Assembly (NCBI GenBank): GCA_902633855.1
Contig: CACPHU010000001.1
Location: 62,001-126,000, forward strand
Direction of reading: 5' to 3'
From: an uncultured OCS116 cluster bacterium
GTDB taxonomy: Bacteria > Pseudomonadota > Alphaproteobacteria > Rhizobiales > TMED25
Length of the DNA: 64,000 nucleotides
Within the stretch, counting starts at the first letter, position 1; each line of letters begins with the position of its first letter. Below, in pieces: positions 50,462 to 59,253 of the stretch. A program made the position numbers and the translations under genes. Under the pieces are notes generated by a model. That model did no database searches and was not told the DNA's origin. It saw only the letters and a program-made list of their open reading frames with translations.

Positions 50462-50493
50462 AAAGAATTATCTCAAAATTATGGGCACAATGA

Positions 50494-50569
50494 TGGTGGA
50501 GCCAGGGGGGCTCGAACCCCCGACCTCTTCGCTGCCAGCGAAGCGCTCTCCCAACTGAGCTATGGCCCC
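50494..50569 (-). tRNA. tRNA-Ala (anticodon GGC)
   Basis: A 76-base cloverleaf is read on the minus strand. The acceptor stem is GGGGCCA with TGGCTCC, the D-arm GCTC...GAGC, the anticodon arm CTTCG-CTGGCAG-CGAAG with anticodon GGC, the T-arm GGGGG-TTCGAGC-CCCCC, and the 3' CCA is encoded (50494-50496 on the plus strand as TGG). GGC reads GCC and GCU alanine codons. It lies 32 bases upstream of the acyl-CoA synthetase gene. Confidence 0.97.
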
Positions 50570-50653
50570 ATATCTGCAAAATAACATAAATCTAAGTATC
50601 ATTAAATATAGAATCGTTTTTTGATAAAATTTAATCGCAATAAAAAATAGATC

Positions 50654-51088
50654 TCATTTACAATAGTTTGGAAGAGGTAATTCTCTTGATGCCTCTGTCT
50701 CGAAGATTTTATACTTCCCTCTTGAGTAGCTTCTACAATCTCTTGCGCAGCTATTCTCAATTATTTTTTGTTGCAAGTCTTCAGTAATATCTTTTTTTGT
50801 TACTGTACAAATACCTACATACCGGTCATAGGTCATATCACCTGTTAATTTGCATGACACCGAGTCGGATTCAGCAATAATTTTTTCTACTGTTTTTTTG
50901 CAAGATTTATAAGTCACATGACCTTTTTCTGCAGCGGATATTCCATTTAAGCGTATCTTCTTATTGCACAGCTTTATTGTATCTGCATCAATTACATACA
51001 CATTATGGGCGGCACAATTAATTTCTTTACTATACGAAAGGGAAGTATAACTTATTAGAATAATTATTATGTAAACCAGTCTTTTCAT
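50654..51088 (-). CDS. Secreted thermonuclease-like (SNc fold) protein
   Basis: A 144-residue protein with a signal peptide (MKRLVYIIIILISYTSLSYS) and a staphylococcal nuclease-like domain: VYVIDADTIKLCNKKIRLNGISAAE is the family's first half (shown as ADTIKLCNKKIRLNGI) and YDRYVGIC matches YGRxVA. Six or more cysteines suggest disulfides. The usual catalytic Glu/Arg set is only partly recognisable, so activity is uncertain. It is divergent from nth across 67 bases. Confidence 0.75.
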   Translation of the reverse strand: MKRLVYIIIILISYTSLSYSKEINCAAHNVYVIDADTIKLCNKKIRLNGISAAEKGHVTYKSCKKTVEKIIAESDSVSCKLTGDMTYDRYVGICTVTKKDITEDLQQKIIENSCARDCRSYSRGKYKIFETEASRELPLPNYCK

Positions 51089-51155
51089 AATTCCAAATCA
51101 ATCTGGATTGTGTAATATTCTATCTTATTAGAATTATAGAAAAATAAAATTAAAA

Positions 51156-51809
51156 ATGATCAAAGCAGAACGCGTCAAAAATATAATTAAAATATTGGAT
51201 AGGATTTATCCAAATCCTCCCATCCCACTTGATCATAAGAATATATTTGAATTGCTAATTTCCGTTCTGCTCAGCGCTCAATGTACGGATGTTCGGGTGA
51301 ATCAAGTTACGCCGAGCCTCTTTCAGTTAGCAAATAACGCGAAGGACATGAGTCATCTAGATTTAAACGTAATTTATGAAATAATAAGACCTTGCGGCTT
51401 AGCGCCACAAAAATCTGCTGCAATAAAGGAGCTGTCTGAGATACTCATACGTGATTTTAACGGTCAAGTTCCGGATACTTATGAGGAATTGGAGATTTTA
51501 CCTGGTGTGGGCCACAAGACAGCATCCGTTGTAATGTCTCAGGGTCATGGTCACCCTGCTTTTCCGGTTGATACACACATACACCGGCTAGCCCAACGAT
51601 GGGGTCTCACAAATGGAAAAAGTGTTGTTCAAACAGAAAGAGATTTAAAAAGATTATTCCCAAAAGATAATTGGAATAGATTACATTTACAAATTATATT
51701 TTATGGACGCGAATACTGTCAGGCCAGAGCATGTTTTGGTATTGATTGCGAGATCTGCAACACTTGTTATCCTGGCAGAAAAAAACCCATCAAGGTTAAA
51801 AAATCATAA
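51156..51809 (+). CDS. nth: Endonuclease III (DNA glycosylase/AP lyase)
   Basis: Nth removes oxidised pyrimidines and cuts at abasic sites. The 217-residue protein has the HhH motif and active site in LPGVGHKTASVVMSQGHG (catalytic Lys) and FPVDTHIHRLAQRWGL (catalytic Asp). The C-terminal cysteine region reads C-x4-C-x4-C-x2-C-x2-C rather than the standard C-x6-C-x2-C-x5-C of the 4Fe-4S loop, so the cluster may be bound differently or not at all. No ribosome site is strong. It precedes a cupredoxin gene. Confidence 0.93.
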   Translation: MIKAERVKNIIKILDRIYPNPPIPLDHKNIFELLISVLLSAQCTDVRVNQVTPSLFQLANNAKDMSHLDLNVIYEIIRPCGLAPQKSAAIKELSEILIRDFNGQVPDTYEELEILPGVGHKTASVVMSQGHGHPAFPVDTHIHRLAQRWGLTNGKSVVQTERDLKRLFPKDNWNRLHLQIIFYGREYCQARACFGIDCEICNTCYPGRKKPIKVKKS

Positions 51810-51883
51810 GATTAACGTGAAATGTAAACTATGAAAGTATATTAATCGTTTTATAATCACCGTTTGATATAAGGACAAATTAC

Positions 51884-52321
51884 ATGAATAAGCTTACACT
51901 TCTTTTTACTTTAATCGCCCTTCTTTTTACACACAACAGCGCGATCTCCGCAACATATGACGTAGATATGTTAAATAAAAGAGATGATGGAGAGAAGATG
52001 GTTTACTCTGAAGATATTTTATATGTTGAACTAAATGACACAGTTAATTGGCTAACTACTTCGCCCGGACACAACGTAGAGTTTATTGGCGCTCCAGAAA
52101 GTGCAGAACTTCCAAAGAAACCTTCTAAGGTAAATAAAGAATTTAGTTATACCTTCGATGAGCCAGGTGTATATTTATATCAATGTTCACCTCACAAGAG
52201 CATGGGTATGATCGCATTGGTCATTGTGGATGGCGATCTATCAAATATTGATGATATTGCATCTACGAGAGTTGTTGGGAAAAGTAAGAAAAAGCTCGAA
52301 GCACTCATAGCTGGCTTGTAG
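51884..52321 (+). CDS. Pseudoazurin-like blue copper protein
   Basis: A 145-residue exported cupredoxin: signal peptide MNKLTLLFTLIALLFTHNSAISA, copper ligands His (SPGHNVEFI), Cys, His and Met in YQCSPHKSMGM, and an extended C-terminus. Such proteins shuttle electrons in the periplasm, for instance to nitrite or nitrous oxide reductases or to cytochrome oxidases. No denitrification gene is in the window, so the partner is unknown. Confidence 0.92.
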   Translation: MNKLTLLFTLIALLFTHNSAISATYDVDMLNKRDDGEKMVYSEDILYVELNDTVNWLTTSPGHNVEFIGAPESAELPKKPSKVNKEFSYTFDEPGVYLYQCSPHKSMGMIALVIVDGDLSNIDDIASTRVVGKSKKKLEALIAGL

Positions 52322-52351
52322 TATAATCATTCATTAAAATCTGGTGAAACT

Positions 52352-53329
52352 ATGGATAAAGTTGCCGTAATCGGAGCTGGTATATCTGGCCTGGCCCTCG
52401 CTAATAAGTTAAAAAACCATTTTGAAGTTGTTGTATTTGAAAAATCACGCGGCTATGGAGGACGTGTTGCGACAAGAAGATTTGGTGAGTTTATATTTGA
52501 TCATGGAGCTCAGTTTTTCAAAGCAAAAACAGAAGAATTTAAGAACTATATTAACCCCATGATAGATCAGAATATTATCGATGTCTGGAAGGCACGGTTT
52601 GTTGAAATTGATAATGGTAAAATTACCAATGACCGTGTTTGGGGGGAAGATCCGTCAAATTACGTTGGAATACCATCCATGAATGCTATTGGCAAATATA
52701 TGGCAGACGGCCTAAATGTTAGATTATCAGAGAAAGTGGCGAATGTCTTAAAGGGTAATAAGTGGCAACTATATGATGAAGCCAATAACAATATTGGTGA
52801 GTTTGATTGGGTAGTTTCTGCAATACCGCCCAAACAAGCAATAGATATGATCCCTGATGTTGTATATTTATATAGCGAAATCAGTCGTTACGAGATGCTT
52901 GCATGTTATTCGCTGATGCTGGGTTACGAGGAAAAAATAGATATAGGGTTTGATGCTGCACTAATAAAGGGAGCGGATATTAGCTGGCTATCGGTAAATT
53001 CATCAAAGTACTCAAGCGTAAATAATACAGCATTTCTGATTCACTCAACGAACAAATGGGCATCTCAAAATATAGATAATGATAGGGATTGGGTTAAGGG
53101 CTATCTCTGTAATGAATTATCAAATTTAGTTCCAATAAAAACAGAAAATGCCAATTATATTGGATTACAGGGATGGCGTTATGCAAATATAAAAAAACAA
53201 AATAATCCTGAATTTTTTTTGGATAGAGATAATAAATTTGGTCTTTGCGGAGACTGGTTTATTCAAGGTAGGATTGAAGCCGCTTATCTAAGTGGCTCTC
53301 ATTTGGGCGATCACATACTAATATCTTAG
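52352..53329 (+). CDS. Renalase-like FAD-dependent amine oxidase/oxidoreductase
   Basis: A 325-residue flavoprotein. The FAD-binding Rossmann motif is VAVIGAGISGLALANKL, followed by VVFEKSRGYGGRVATRR and FDHGAQFFKAKT, as in bacterial renalase-like proteins; the C-terminal FAD motif is FGLCGDWFIQGRIEAAYLSG. Bacterial renalases oxidise aberrant dihydro-NAD(P) isomers; some family members lie beside photolyase genes. It is 30 bases downstream of the cupredoxin gene and convergent with a GST gene. Confidence 0.88.
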   Translation: MDKVAVIGAGISGLALANKLKNHFEVVVFEKSRGYGGRVATRRFGEFIFDHGAQFFKAKTEEFKNYINPMIDQNIIDVWKARFVEIDNGKITNDRVWGEDPSNYVGIPSMNAIGKYMADGLNVRLSEKVANVLKGNKWQLYDEANNNIGEFDWVVSAIPPKQAIDMIPDVVYLYSEISRYEMLACYSLMLGYEEKIDIGFDAALIKGADISWLSVNSSKYSSVNNTAFLIHSTNKWASQNIDNDRDWVKGYLCNELSNLVPIKTENANYIGLQGWRYANIKKQNNPEFFLDRDNKFGLCGDWFIQGRIEAAYLSGSHLGDHILIS

Positions 53330-53335
53330 CTATTA

Positions 53336-54133
53336 CTAAGCTTTATCCCAATATTCCTTTATTTTCGGGTATGCGTCCTTACCGTTTTGAGCCCTTTGAT
53401 CTGCAGTAACGTCCCCCCAATCATATATTGCTTTTTTATATGCAGGTCTTGTTTTAATTTTTTCATACCACTGATCAAGATTTTTTAGATCTTTCCATAA
53501 AGGTCTCATCATAAAGGAGTCCAATCTGTGTAGATAAACGACAAATGAGATATCTGCTAAAGAATACTTATCTCCAGCAAGCCAAGTATTTTTACCTAAA
53601 TATTCATTCATTTCTATGAATAGTGACTTGAATTCAATCATTGCCTCTTCAAGAAGAGGTGACTCTATCCCCATCTCAATATTTATTTGATCATTTTTTT
53701 TGCGAACTTTGTCTTTCATTTCTTTGTAGTATTTTTTAATCTGCCCTGGGTCTTTCTTTTTATAAATGTGCCTGTTCACGAGACATACACCAATTGTTCG
53801 ACTTGCAACATGGATCCCTTCATCTATTTTACGCATCCAGAGACGCATTTGGGCAAGATCTTCGGGCCTAGATGGTTTTAATTTAGGATCTCCACCATAT
53901 CTTTCCTCAAGATATTCGATAATTACTAAAGACTCGGGTATTGCAAGGTTATCATCAATAATCACTGGGACAAGGCCTTTGGGATTTAGCTCATAAAAAT
54001 TTTTCGGAAGCTGATCGATATCTCCCAGCGCGGTATCTACAATTATGCTTTCCCATGGAATAGATTTTTCTTCGAGACAAAGACGTACCCTCTGAGCTGC
54101 ACTGGTTCTGTCGTAATGAAAAAGAGTGAGCAT
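53336..54133 (-). CDS. Glutathione S-transferase family protein
   Basis: A 265-residue GST: the N-terminal thioredoxin domain is FHYDRTSAAQRVRLCLEEKS with the catalytic Ser/Cys-loop region, and NPKGLVPVIIDDNLAIPESLVIIEYLEERYG (shown as GLVPVIIDD and ESLVIIEYLEE) gives the cis-Pro and glutathione carboxylate site. The C-terminal helical domain is longer than usual (about 180 residues with a Lys-rich insert near residue 125). It starts two bases after the aldehyde dehydrogenase stop, implying a two-gene operon. Confidence 0.92.
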   Translation of the reverse strand: MLTLFHYDRTSAAQRVRLCLEEKSIPWESIIVDTALGDIDQLPKNFYELNPKGLVPVIIDDNLAIPESLVIIEYLEERYGGDPKLKPSRPEDLAQMRLWMRKIDEGIHVASRTIGVCLVNRHIYKKKDPGQIKKYYKEMKDKVRKKNDQINIEMGIESPLLEEAMIEFKSLFIEMNEYLGKNTWLAGDKYSLADISFVVYLHRLDSFMMRPLWKDLKNLDQWYEKIKTRPAYKKAIYDWGDVTADQRAQNGKDAYPKIKEYWDKA

Positions 54134-54135
54134 TA

Positions 54136-55614
54136 TTAGATTTCTTTTGATGGAGTATTTAGGTTTATACTAATATTTTTTCTTTGAGTGAAGCTATCGA
54201 GCATACCTTCAAGTGAAAATTCACGGCCAATACCCGATTGTTTAAATCCACCATATGAATGTCCAGGGGCTTGCGCCAGGCCTTGATTAACCTGTACCCA
54301 GCCAGATTCAATTGCATGAGCTGCATTTATGCCTCTAGTAATATCTCGAGTCCAAACATATGCGGCTAAGCCGTAGTGACTCTGATTTGCCATTCTTATG
54401 ACTTCTTCTTCGTCATCCCATGGGATTGCAACAAGGACGGGACCAAAAATTTCTTCCTTCGCAAGACGCCATTCATTTGATTTATTTCTGAAGATAGTTG
54501 GTATTGTAAAATACCCTTCGCTAAGGGGGCCATCTTCAGGAGGCAGACCTCCACAAATAACTTCTGTATTTTTATTATTTAAACCGTCAGAAATGTAGTC
54601 ACAAACTTTTGTAAATTGTTTGTTATTTATGATAGTGCCTATGTCAGTATCATCATCGAGTGGGTTGCCGATGATTAGTTTATCAAGTTTTTCTGACAGT
54701 TTACCAATAAAGCTGTCAAATATTTTTTTGTGTAGGAATAATCTTGAGCCTGCTGTGCAAGACTGGCTTTGCCTTGTAAATCTCATGGCGCCAATAATTC
54801 CATCAACTGTCCAATCTTCATTTACATCTGGATAAACTATTGAAGGACTTTTTCCTCCGAGCTCAAGAGACACTGGCAGTATCCTCTCAGCAGCTGCCCT
54901 CATTACCAGCTTTCCAACTCCAGTTGATCCCGTGAAGGATAATTTATTTATTTCAGGGTGATATGCAAGCGGCTCACCACATTCAGGACCAGTTCCTGTT
55001 AGAAGGTTTAGAACACCCGGCGGTATGAATTTTTGACAAATCTCAGCAACTTTTAGAATTGCCAACGGGGCATCTTCAGCGGCCTTCATTACAATTGTAT
55101 TGCCTGCACATAATGCGGGTGCAATTTTGCATGCACCAAGCATGACCGGAGCATTCCAAGGAATTATTGCACCGACTACACCTAAGGGTTCACGCCTGGT
55201 ATAACTCAACACATGTTCTCCAAGTGGGATGGTTTCACCTTTCAATTCAGAGGATAATCCACCAAAATATCTAAATATATCAACAACAAGATTAATCTCT
55301 GGCCTTGCTTGGGTCTTTATTGCATTTCCAGTTTCAGTTGCAATAATTTTTGCAATATCTTCTTTTTCAATTTCTATAGCATCAGCAATTTGGAGAAGTA
55401 TTTTTCCTCTCTCTTTAGGCATTACTTTTGACCACGATCTGAATGCTTTCAGAGATGATTTTACAGCGATATCAACGTCAGCCTCATTACCCCGTGGAAC
55501 ACTAGCAAATATCCTCTTGTTTGCAGGGCATTCAATTTCAATTGTCTTTTCTGTTATGCTATTAGTATACTTACCGTCTATGATCATTTGATGATTTATT
55601 ATTTTCTGACTCAT
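54136..55614 (-). CDS. NAD(P)-dependent aldehyde dehydrogenase
   Basis: A 492-residue aldehyde dehydrogenase. The catalytic Glu is in SLELGGKSPSIVYPD and the nucleophilic Cys in RFTRQSQSCTAGSRLFLHK; cofactor motifs IIPWNAPVMLGACKIAPAL and FTGSTGVGKLVMRAA are present. The Arg/Gln-rich context before the Cys and the length resemble betaine-aldehyde and related broad-substrate enzymes. It is co-transcribed with a GST downstream, pointing to detoxification or degradation of a reactive aldehyde; the substrate is not evident. Confidence 0.94.
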   Translation of the reverse strand: MSQKIINHQMIIDGKYTNSITEKTIEIECPANKRIFASVPRGNEADVDIAVKSSLKAFRSWSKVMPKERGKILLQIADAIEIEKEDIAKIIATETGNAIKTQARPEINLVVDIFRYFGGLSSELKGETIPLGEHVLSYTRREPLGVVGAIIPWNAPVMLGACKIAPALCAGNTIVMKAAEDAPLAILKVAEICQKFIPPGVLNLLTGTGPECGEPLAYHPEINKLSFTGSTGVGKLVMRAAAERILPVSLELGGKSPSIVYPDVNEDWTVDGIIGAMRFTRQSQSCTAGSRLFLHKKIFDSFIGKLSEKLDKLIIGNPLDDDTDIGTIINNKQFTKVCDYISDGLNNKNTEVICGGLPPEDGPLSEGYFTIPTIFRNKSNEWRLAKEEIFGPVLVAIPWDDEEEVIRMANQSHYGLAAYVWTRDITRGINAAHAIESGWVQVNQGLAQAPGHSYGGFKQSGIGREFSLEGMLDSFTQRKNISINLNTPSKEI

Positions 55615-55665
55615 CCTCTCCTCAGCATATTTTAACTTTATGGTATCATATACGTACAGTTTATT

Positions 55666-56070
55666 TTAATCAATTGCTTGGTTCACAGTTTTACAAATAT
55701 TCTCCTTGCATTCCATTTGCTTCATTATTTGATTATTGGAGTCATAAATTAGTCTGACACCATTCATCTTTCCATTTTCATAATTTATTTCTGATTTTTT
55801 AGTTGAGTCAATATTGTAGAAAGTCCATACGCCCTCTTTTAGTCCATCTTTATAATTACCTTCATACCAAACGGTATTATTAATATCCCAGATACACAAA
55901 CTGTTCCCTGTATAAGGTTTCTTAGATTCTTTTAAAAATAGAACCCCATCTCTTCTTATGCCATCGAGATCATCACATATTGTTTTTGAATTGACTACAG
56001 CAATAAAAATGAGGATCAGCATCACAAAAAAGAAAAGTAAGTATTGGGTATTTTTTTTGAGTTTAATCAA
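55666..56070 (-). CDS. MORN/YwqK-like repeat protein, membrane-anchored
   Basis: A 134-residue protein with an N-terminal membrane or signal helix (YLLFFFVMLILIFIAVVNS) followed by three MORN-like repeats (WYEGNYKDGLKEGVWTFYN, YENGKMNGVRLIYD and a degenerate one). Such repeats occur in the YwqK antitoxin-like family and in outer-surface proteins. Its stop-proximal cysteines may form a disulfide. It overlaps the glycosylase gene by four bases. Function unknown. Confidence 0.7.
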   Translation of the reverse strand: MIKLKKNTQYLLFFFVMLILIFIAVVNSKTICDDLDGIRRDGVLFLKESKKPYTGNSLCIWDINNTVWYEGNYKDGLKEGVWTFYNIDSTKKSEINYENGKMNGVRLIYDSNNQIMKQMECKENICKTVNQAID

Positions 56071-56702
56071 TATTCCACAAGCTCATCATCTATTACCTGC
56101 CAAAGATACCATGTGGCTACAGTCCGATACGGGCGCCATTTATTTGATATTTGATTAATTTTCTCAATTTGATTAATTTTCTCAAAATGATCTAGGTTAT
56201 AAACTTTTTTTATGGCATTAATTAGGCCAATATCTCCGAGTGGTAGAATATCCGGACTCATTTTAAAGAATATAAGGAACATCTCTATTGTCCAAGGGCC
56301 TACACCTTTAATGCTAATAAGGTTGGACTTTATGGTTTCTTCATTAGCGTCTAAAAAATACTCGTTTGTCGATTTATTTGGATTTTCTATGAAATATTTT
56401 GATACGTTGCACAAATAATCTATTTTTTGACGTGAAAGCCCAGTTTCTCTGAGCGCTTGTTTGTCGATGGATAGAAGCATATTAGGAGAAACATCTGCTT
56501 GCAAGAGTTTTAAGAGCTTATTATGTATACTCTCCGCCGCTTTGACTGAGATTTGTTGTCCAACAATCGATTTCAGTATTGTCCCAAAGGGGTCTTTTCT
56601 TGATTTAAGGATATTTTTTTGATTTCGTTCAATAACTGATTTGAGGATTGCATCTTCTTTTTTGAGCTTAATGATGGCTCTTTTCCAGTATTCAGGTTCC
56701 AT
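56067..56702 (-). CDS. DNA-3-methyladenine glycosylase II (AlkA-type HhH-GPD)
   Basis: A 211-residue HhH-GPD glycosylase that removes alkylated purines. The motif is SIKGVGPWTIEMFLIF with the catalytic Asp in DILPLGDIGL, and WRPYRTVATWYLWQV is the typical AlkA ending. It lacks the N-terminal AlkA domain, like the short Mag/AlkA forms. An 18-bp tandem duplication in the gene (56150-56185) gives EKINQI-EKINQI just before WRPYR. It overlaps the downstream MORN-like gene. Confidence 0.9.
   Translation of the reverse strand: MEPEYWKRAIIKLKKEDAILKSVIERNQKNILKSRKDPFGTILKSIVGQQISVKAAESIHNKLLKLLQADVSPNMLLSIDKQALRETGLSRQKIDYLCNVSKYFIENPNKSTNEYFLDANEETIKSNLISIKGVGPWTIEMFLIFFKMSPDILPLGDIGLINAIKKVYNLDHFEKINQIEKINQISNKWRPYRTVATWYLWQVIDDELVEY
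56150..56185 (-). repeat. Perfect 18-bp tandem duplication in the AlkA-type gene
   Basis: TTTGATTAATTTTCTCAA occurs twice head to tail (56150-56167 and 56168-56185 on the plus strand). It is in frame and inserts a second EKINQI into the glycosylase just ahead of the conserved WRPYR motif. It looks like a recent slippage event, since the copies are identical. Confidence 0.95.
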
Positions 56703-56730
56703 CTGCTGATCGCATTAAAGTGAAGTTGTA

Positions 56731-57177
56731 TTACTCATCATCACTTTTTGGGGTGATAATCAAATCCGAGTCTTCAATTTCATCCTCTTCAACTAGAAAG
56801 TCATTATCGTCATCTTCGATCAATTCTTCATTTTCTATATCTGGGATATCAATTTCATTTTCATTTATAAGTTCTTCTTCAGACTCGTCATCGAGTATAT
56901 CATCATCCATGATAATGGGATTATCATCTTCGATGACCCCACCTTCCAGATTATTTTCCAATGGCTCTTTTTCCTGCTCCAATTCCACATCATCTTGAGC
57001 AATATCCTCATCAACAATAGGAGTCTGCGTGGTTTGCAATTGAACTTGTGGCTCATCTGATGTAAGCGCGACTTCTGTACCACATGCAGGACAAATTATT
57101 TCAAACTTATTGAGATCATAAAACTTTACACCGCAGTTTAGACACGTGTGTTTGTTCCCTAATTCAGCTCTAGCCAC
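56731..57177 (-). CDS. TIGR02300/FYDLN acid domain protein
   Basis: A 148-residue protein with an N-terminal zinc ribbon (CLNCGVKFYDLNKFEIICPACG, seen as CLNC and CPAC with FYDLN between them) and a very acidic, Asp/Glu-rich tail (about residues 50-148). The family is known almost only from Alphaproteobacteria and commonly lies upstream of or divergent from aroA, as here. Function unknown. Confidence 0.9.
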   Translation of the reverse strand: MARAELGNKHTCLNCGVKFYDLNKFEIICPACGTEVALTSDEPQVQLQTTQTPIVDEDIAQDDVELEQEKEPLENNLEGGVIEDDNPIIMDDDILDDESEEELINENEIDIPDIENEELIEDDDNDFLVEEDEIEDSDLIITPKSDDE

Positions 57178-57258
57178 TACAAAACCCTTTTTATATTTTA
57201 TGCCAATTTAATACTATGTTATATAATGTAATATTATGATAACTACATTTATATACAC

Positions 57259-58608
57259 ATGATCATGAAAATAAACAACAAAAATAATCCAGTCATTGTT
57301 GAGAGATCGAATGCGCTGTCTGGAACTATCGACACGCCAAGTGATAAATCTATTTCACATCGGGCGCTTATTCTCGGCTCGCTATGCATTGGTGAAACGA
57401 AAATTCATAATTTACTTTTGTCGGAAGATATCACCTCCACAATCTGTGCTTTGGAACAGTTTGGTGCAAACATCAATGTGGAGGAAGAGCATAACATCAC
57501 AAATATATATGGTATTGGTATTGGTGGATTATTACAACCCAGTAAAAAAATTTATTTAGGAAATTCAGGCACTTCCGTAAGATTGCTTATTGGTCTCATG
57601 TCGAGTTGTGATGTTTGTGTTGAGTTTGAAGGTGACGAGTCACTATCGAAACGTCCAATGGGTAGAGTATTAGATCCTTTAAAAGAAATTGGTTTAGAAA
57701 TACTGAGCAATGAGAAAGAAAATTTACCATTAAAGCTAAAGGGCACGGCTTTACCTGTTCCTATAAATCATAAGCTTGTTGTGCCATCAGCTCAAATAAA
57801 GTCAGCTTTAATGCTGGCTGCGTTAAACATAAGAGGCCGCTCTACAATAATCGAAACAATTAAAACTCGTGACCATACGGAAAAATTATTTGAGTATTTT
57901 GGCGCAGATATTCAAATAAGGTTGAATGATGTGGGCCAAAAGGAAATTATGATAAGCGGGCAAAAAAAACTTTCTCCAAGAGAGATAGATATTCCTGGTG
58001 ACCCAAGCTCAGCTGCATTTTTTATTGTTGCAGGCCTTATATCAAAAGGTTCTAAGTTGAGGATAAAAAATATAATGATAAATCCGACGAGGTCGCTATT
58101 TATTGATTATTTGATCTCAATGGGGGCAAAAATAGACTTTTTGGATAAATATTCAAAATGTGGAGAAGAGGTTGCGGATATTGATGTTACAGCAAGTGAA
58201 TTAAAAGGAGTTACAACCAGTCTGAACGACGCCCCATCAATTATTGATGAATTTCTAATACTATCTGTTGCAGCTGCCTACGCAAAGGGTGAGAGTAAAT
58301 TCTGCGGGGTTTCTGAATTAAAAGTAAAAGAGAGTGATCGCCTTGAAGCCATAATTAAAATGTTAACAGCCTCAGGTGTCAAGTGTGGAACAAAAGATGA
58401 TGATCTCATAATATATGGGAACGGTGAAGTCCCTGGTGGCTCAGACATCAAGTCCAATTATGATCATCGCGTGGCCATGTCAGCGTTAATTCTTGGGCTC
58501 GGTTCAAAAAGTCAAATCAGGATTGATGATGTTTCCCCTATAGCAACAAGTTTTCCAAATTTTATGGAAATTTATCATAGAATAGGGGGAAATTTTCATA
58601 GTGGATGA
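57259..58608 (+). CDS. aroA: 3-phosphoshikimate 1-carboxyvinyltransferase (EPSP synthase)
   Basis: AroA joins shikimate-3-phosphate and phosphoenolpyruvate in aromatic amino acid synthesis. The 449-residue protein has DKSISHRALILGSL, LGNSGTSVRLLIGLMS, DESLSKRPMGRVLDPL and KVKESDRLEAI. The product starts MIMKINNKN; the third codon ATG is an alternative. The 3' end overlaps cmk by eight bases. aroA-cmk-rpsA is the canonical alphaproteobacterial order. Confidence 0.97.
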   Translation: MIMKINNKNNPVIVERSNALSGTIDTPSDKSISHRALILGSLCIGETKIHNLLLSEDITSTICALEQFGANINVEEEHNITNIYGIGIGGLLQPSKKIYLGNSGTSVRLLIGLMSSCDVCVEFEGDESLSKRPMGRVLDPLKEIGLEILSNEKENLPLKLKGTALPVPINHKLVVPSAQIKSALMLAALNIRGRSTIIETIKTRDHTEKLFEYFGADIQIRLNDVGQKEIMISGQKKLSPREIDIPGDPSSAAFFIVAGLISKGSKLRIKNIMINPTRSLFIDYLISMGAKIDFLDKYSKCGEEVADIDVTASELKGVTTSLNDAPSIIDEFLILSVAAAYAKGESKFCGVSELKVKESDRLEAIIKMLTASGVKCGTKDDDLIIYGNGEVPGGSDIKSNYDHRVAMSALILGLGSKSQIRIDDVSPIATSFPNFMEIYHRIGGNFHSG

Positions 58609-59224
58609 AAAAATAATTATTGCAATTGATGGGCCCGCGGCAAGTGGCAAAGGTACAGTTGCAAGAAAACTTGCAAAAATTTTTAACTTACCCCACTTAG
58701 ACTCGGGTCAGCTATACAGGCACATTGCTTATCAAGCTATAAAGAGTGAAATCAATCTAAATAATAAGTCCGCACTTTTAGAGCTTACTAATAAAATTGC
58801 TTTTGATATCAGTGAAATTGAAGATTTAAGGAATGATGAAATATCAACTGTTGCCTCAATTATATCTCAGTATAGTGAAATTCGTGAACAACTTATAGAA
58901 TATCAAAGAGACTTTGCTTCAAACGGAGCAGTTGTTGATGGCAGAGATATTGGGACCATAATTTTTCCGAATGCTGATTATAAATTTTATATAACTGCAT
59001 CATTAGATCAAAGAACGGAGAGAAGATACCTACAACTAAAGAAGGATAGTGCGGAAATAGATAGAAATAATATCAAAAATGATATAAATAATAGGGATCT
59101 TAGGGATATAAATAGAAAAATTGCTCCTCTTAAGAAAGCAGAGGATGCAATTGAGATTGATACAACTGAGATGAAAATTGATGATGTAATTGACTTTATT
59201 GTAAAATACATACATAAAGGTTAG
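58601..59224 (+). CDS. cmk: Cytidylate kinase
   Basis: Phosphorylates CMP and dCMP. The 207-residue P-loop kinase has IAIDGPAASGKGTVARKLA, HLDSGQLYRHIAYQ and VVDGRDIGTIIFPNADYKFY. The start is GTG at 58601 (gtggatgaa), overlapping the end of aroA, so translation is coupled. rpsA follows after 29 bases. Confidence 0.96.
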   Translation: MDEKIIIAIDGPAASGKGTVARKLAKIFNLPHLDSGQLYRHIAYQAIKSEINLNNKSALLELTNKIAFDISEIEDLRNDEISTVASIISQYSEIREQLIEYQRDFASNGAVVDGRDIGTIIFPNADYKFYITASLDQRTERRYLQLKKDSAEIDRNNIKNDINNRDLRDINRKIAPLKKAEDAIEIDTTEMKIDDVIDFIVKYIHKG

Positions 59225-59253
59225 ATTCTATGTGAATTGGAGAATATACATAA

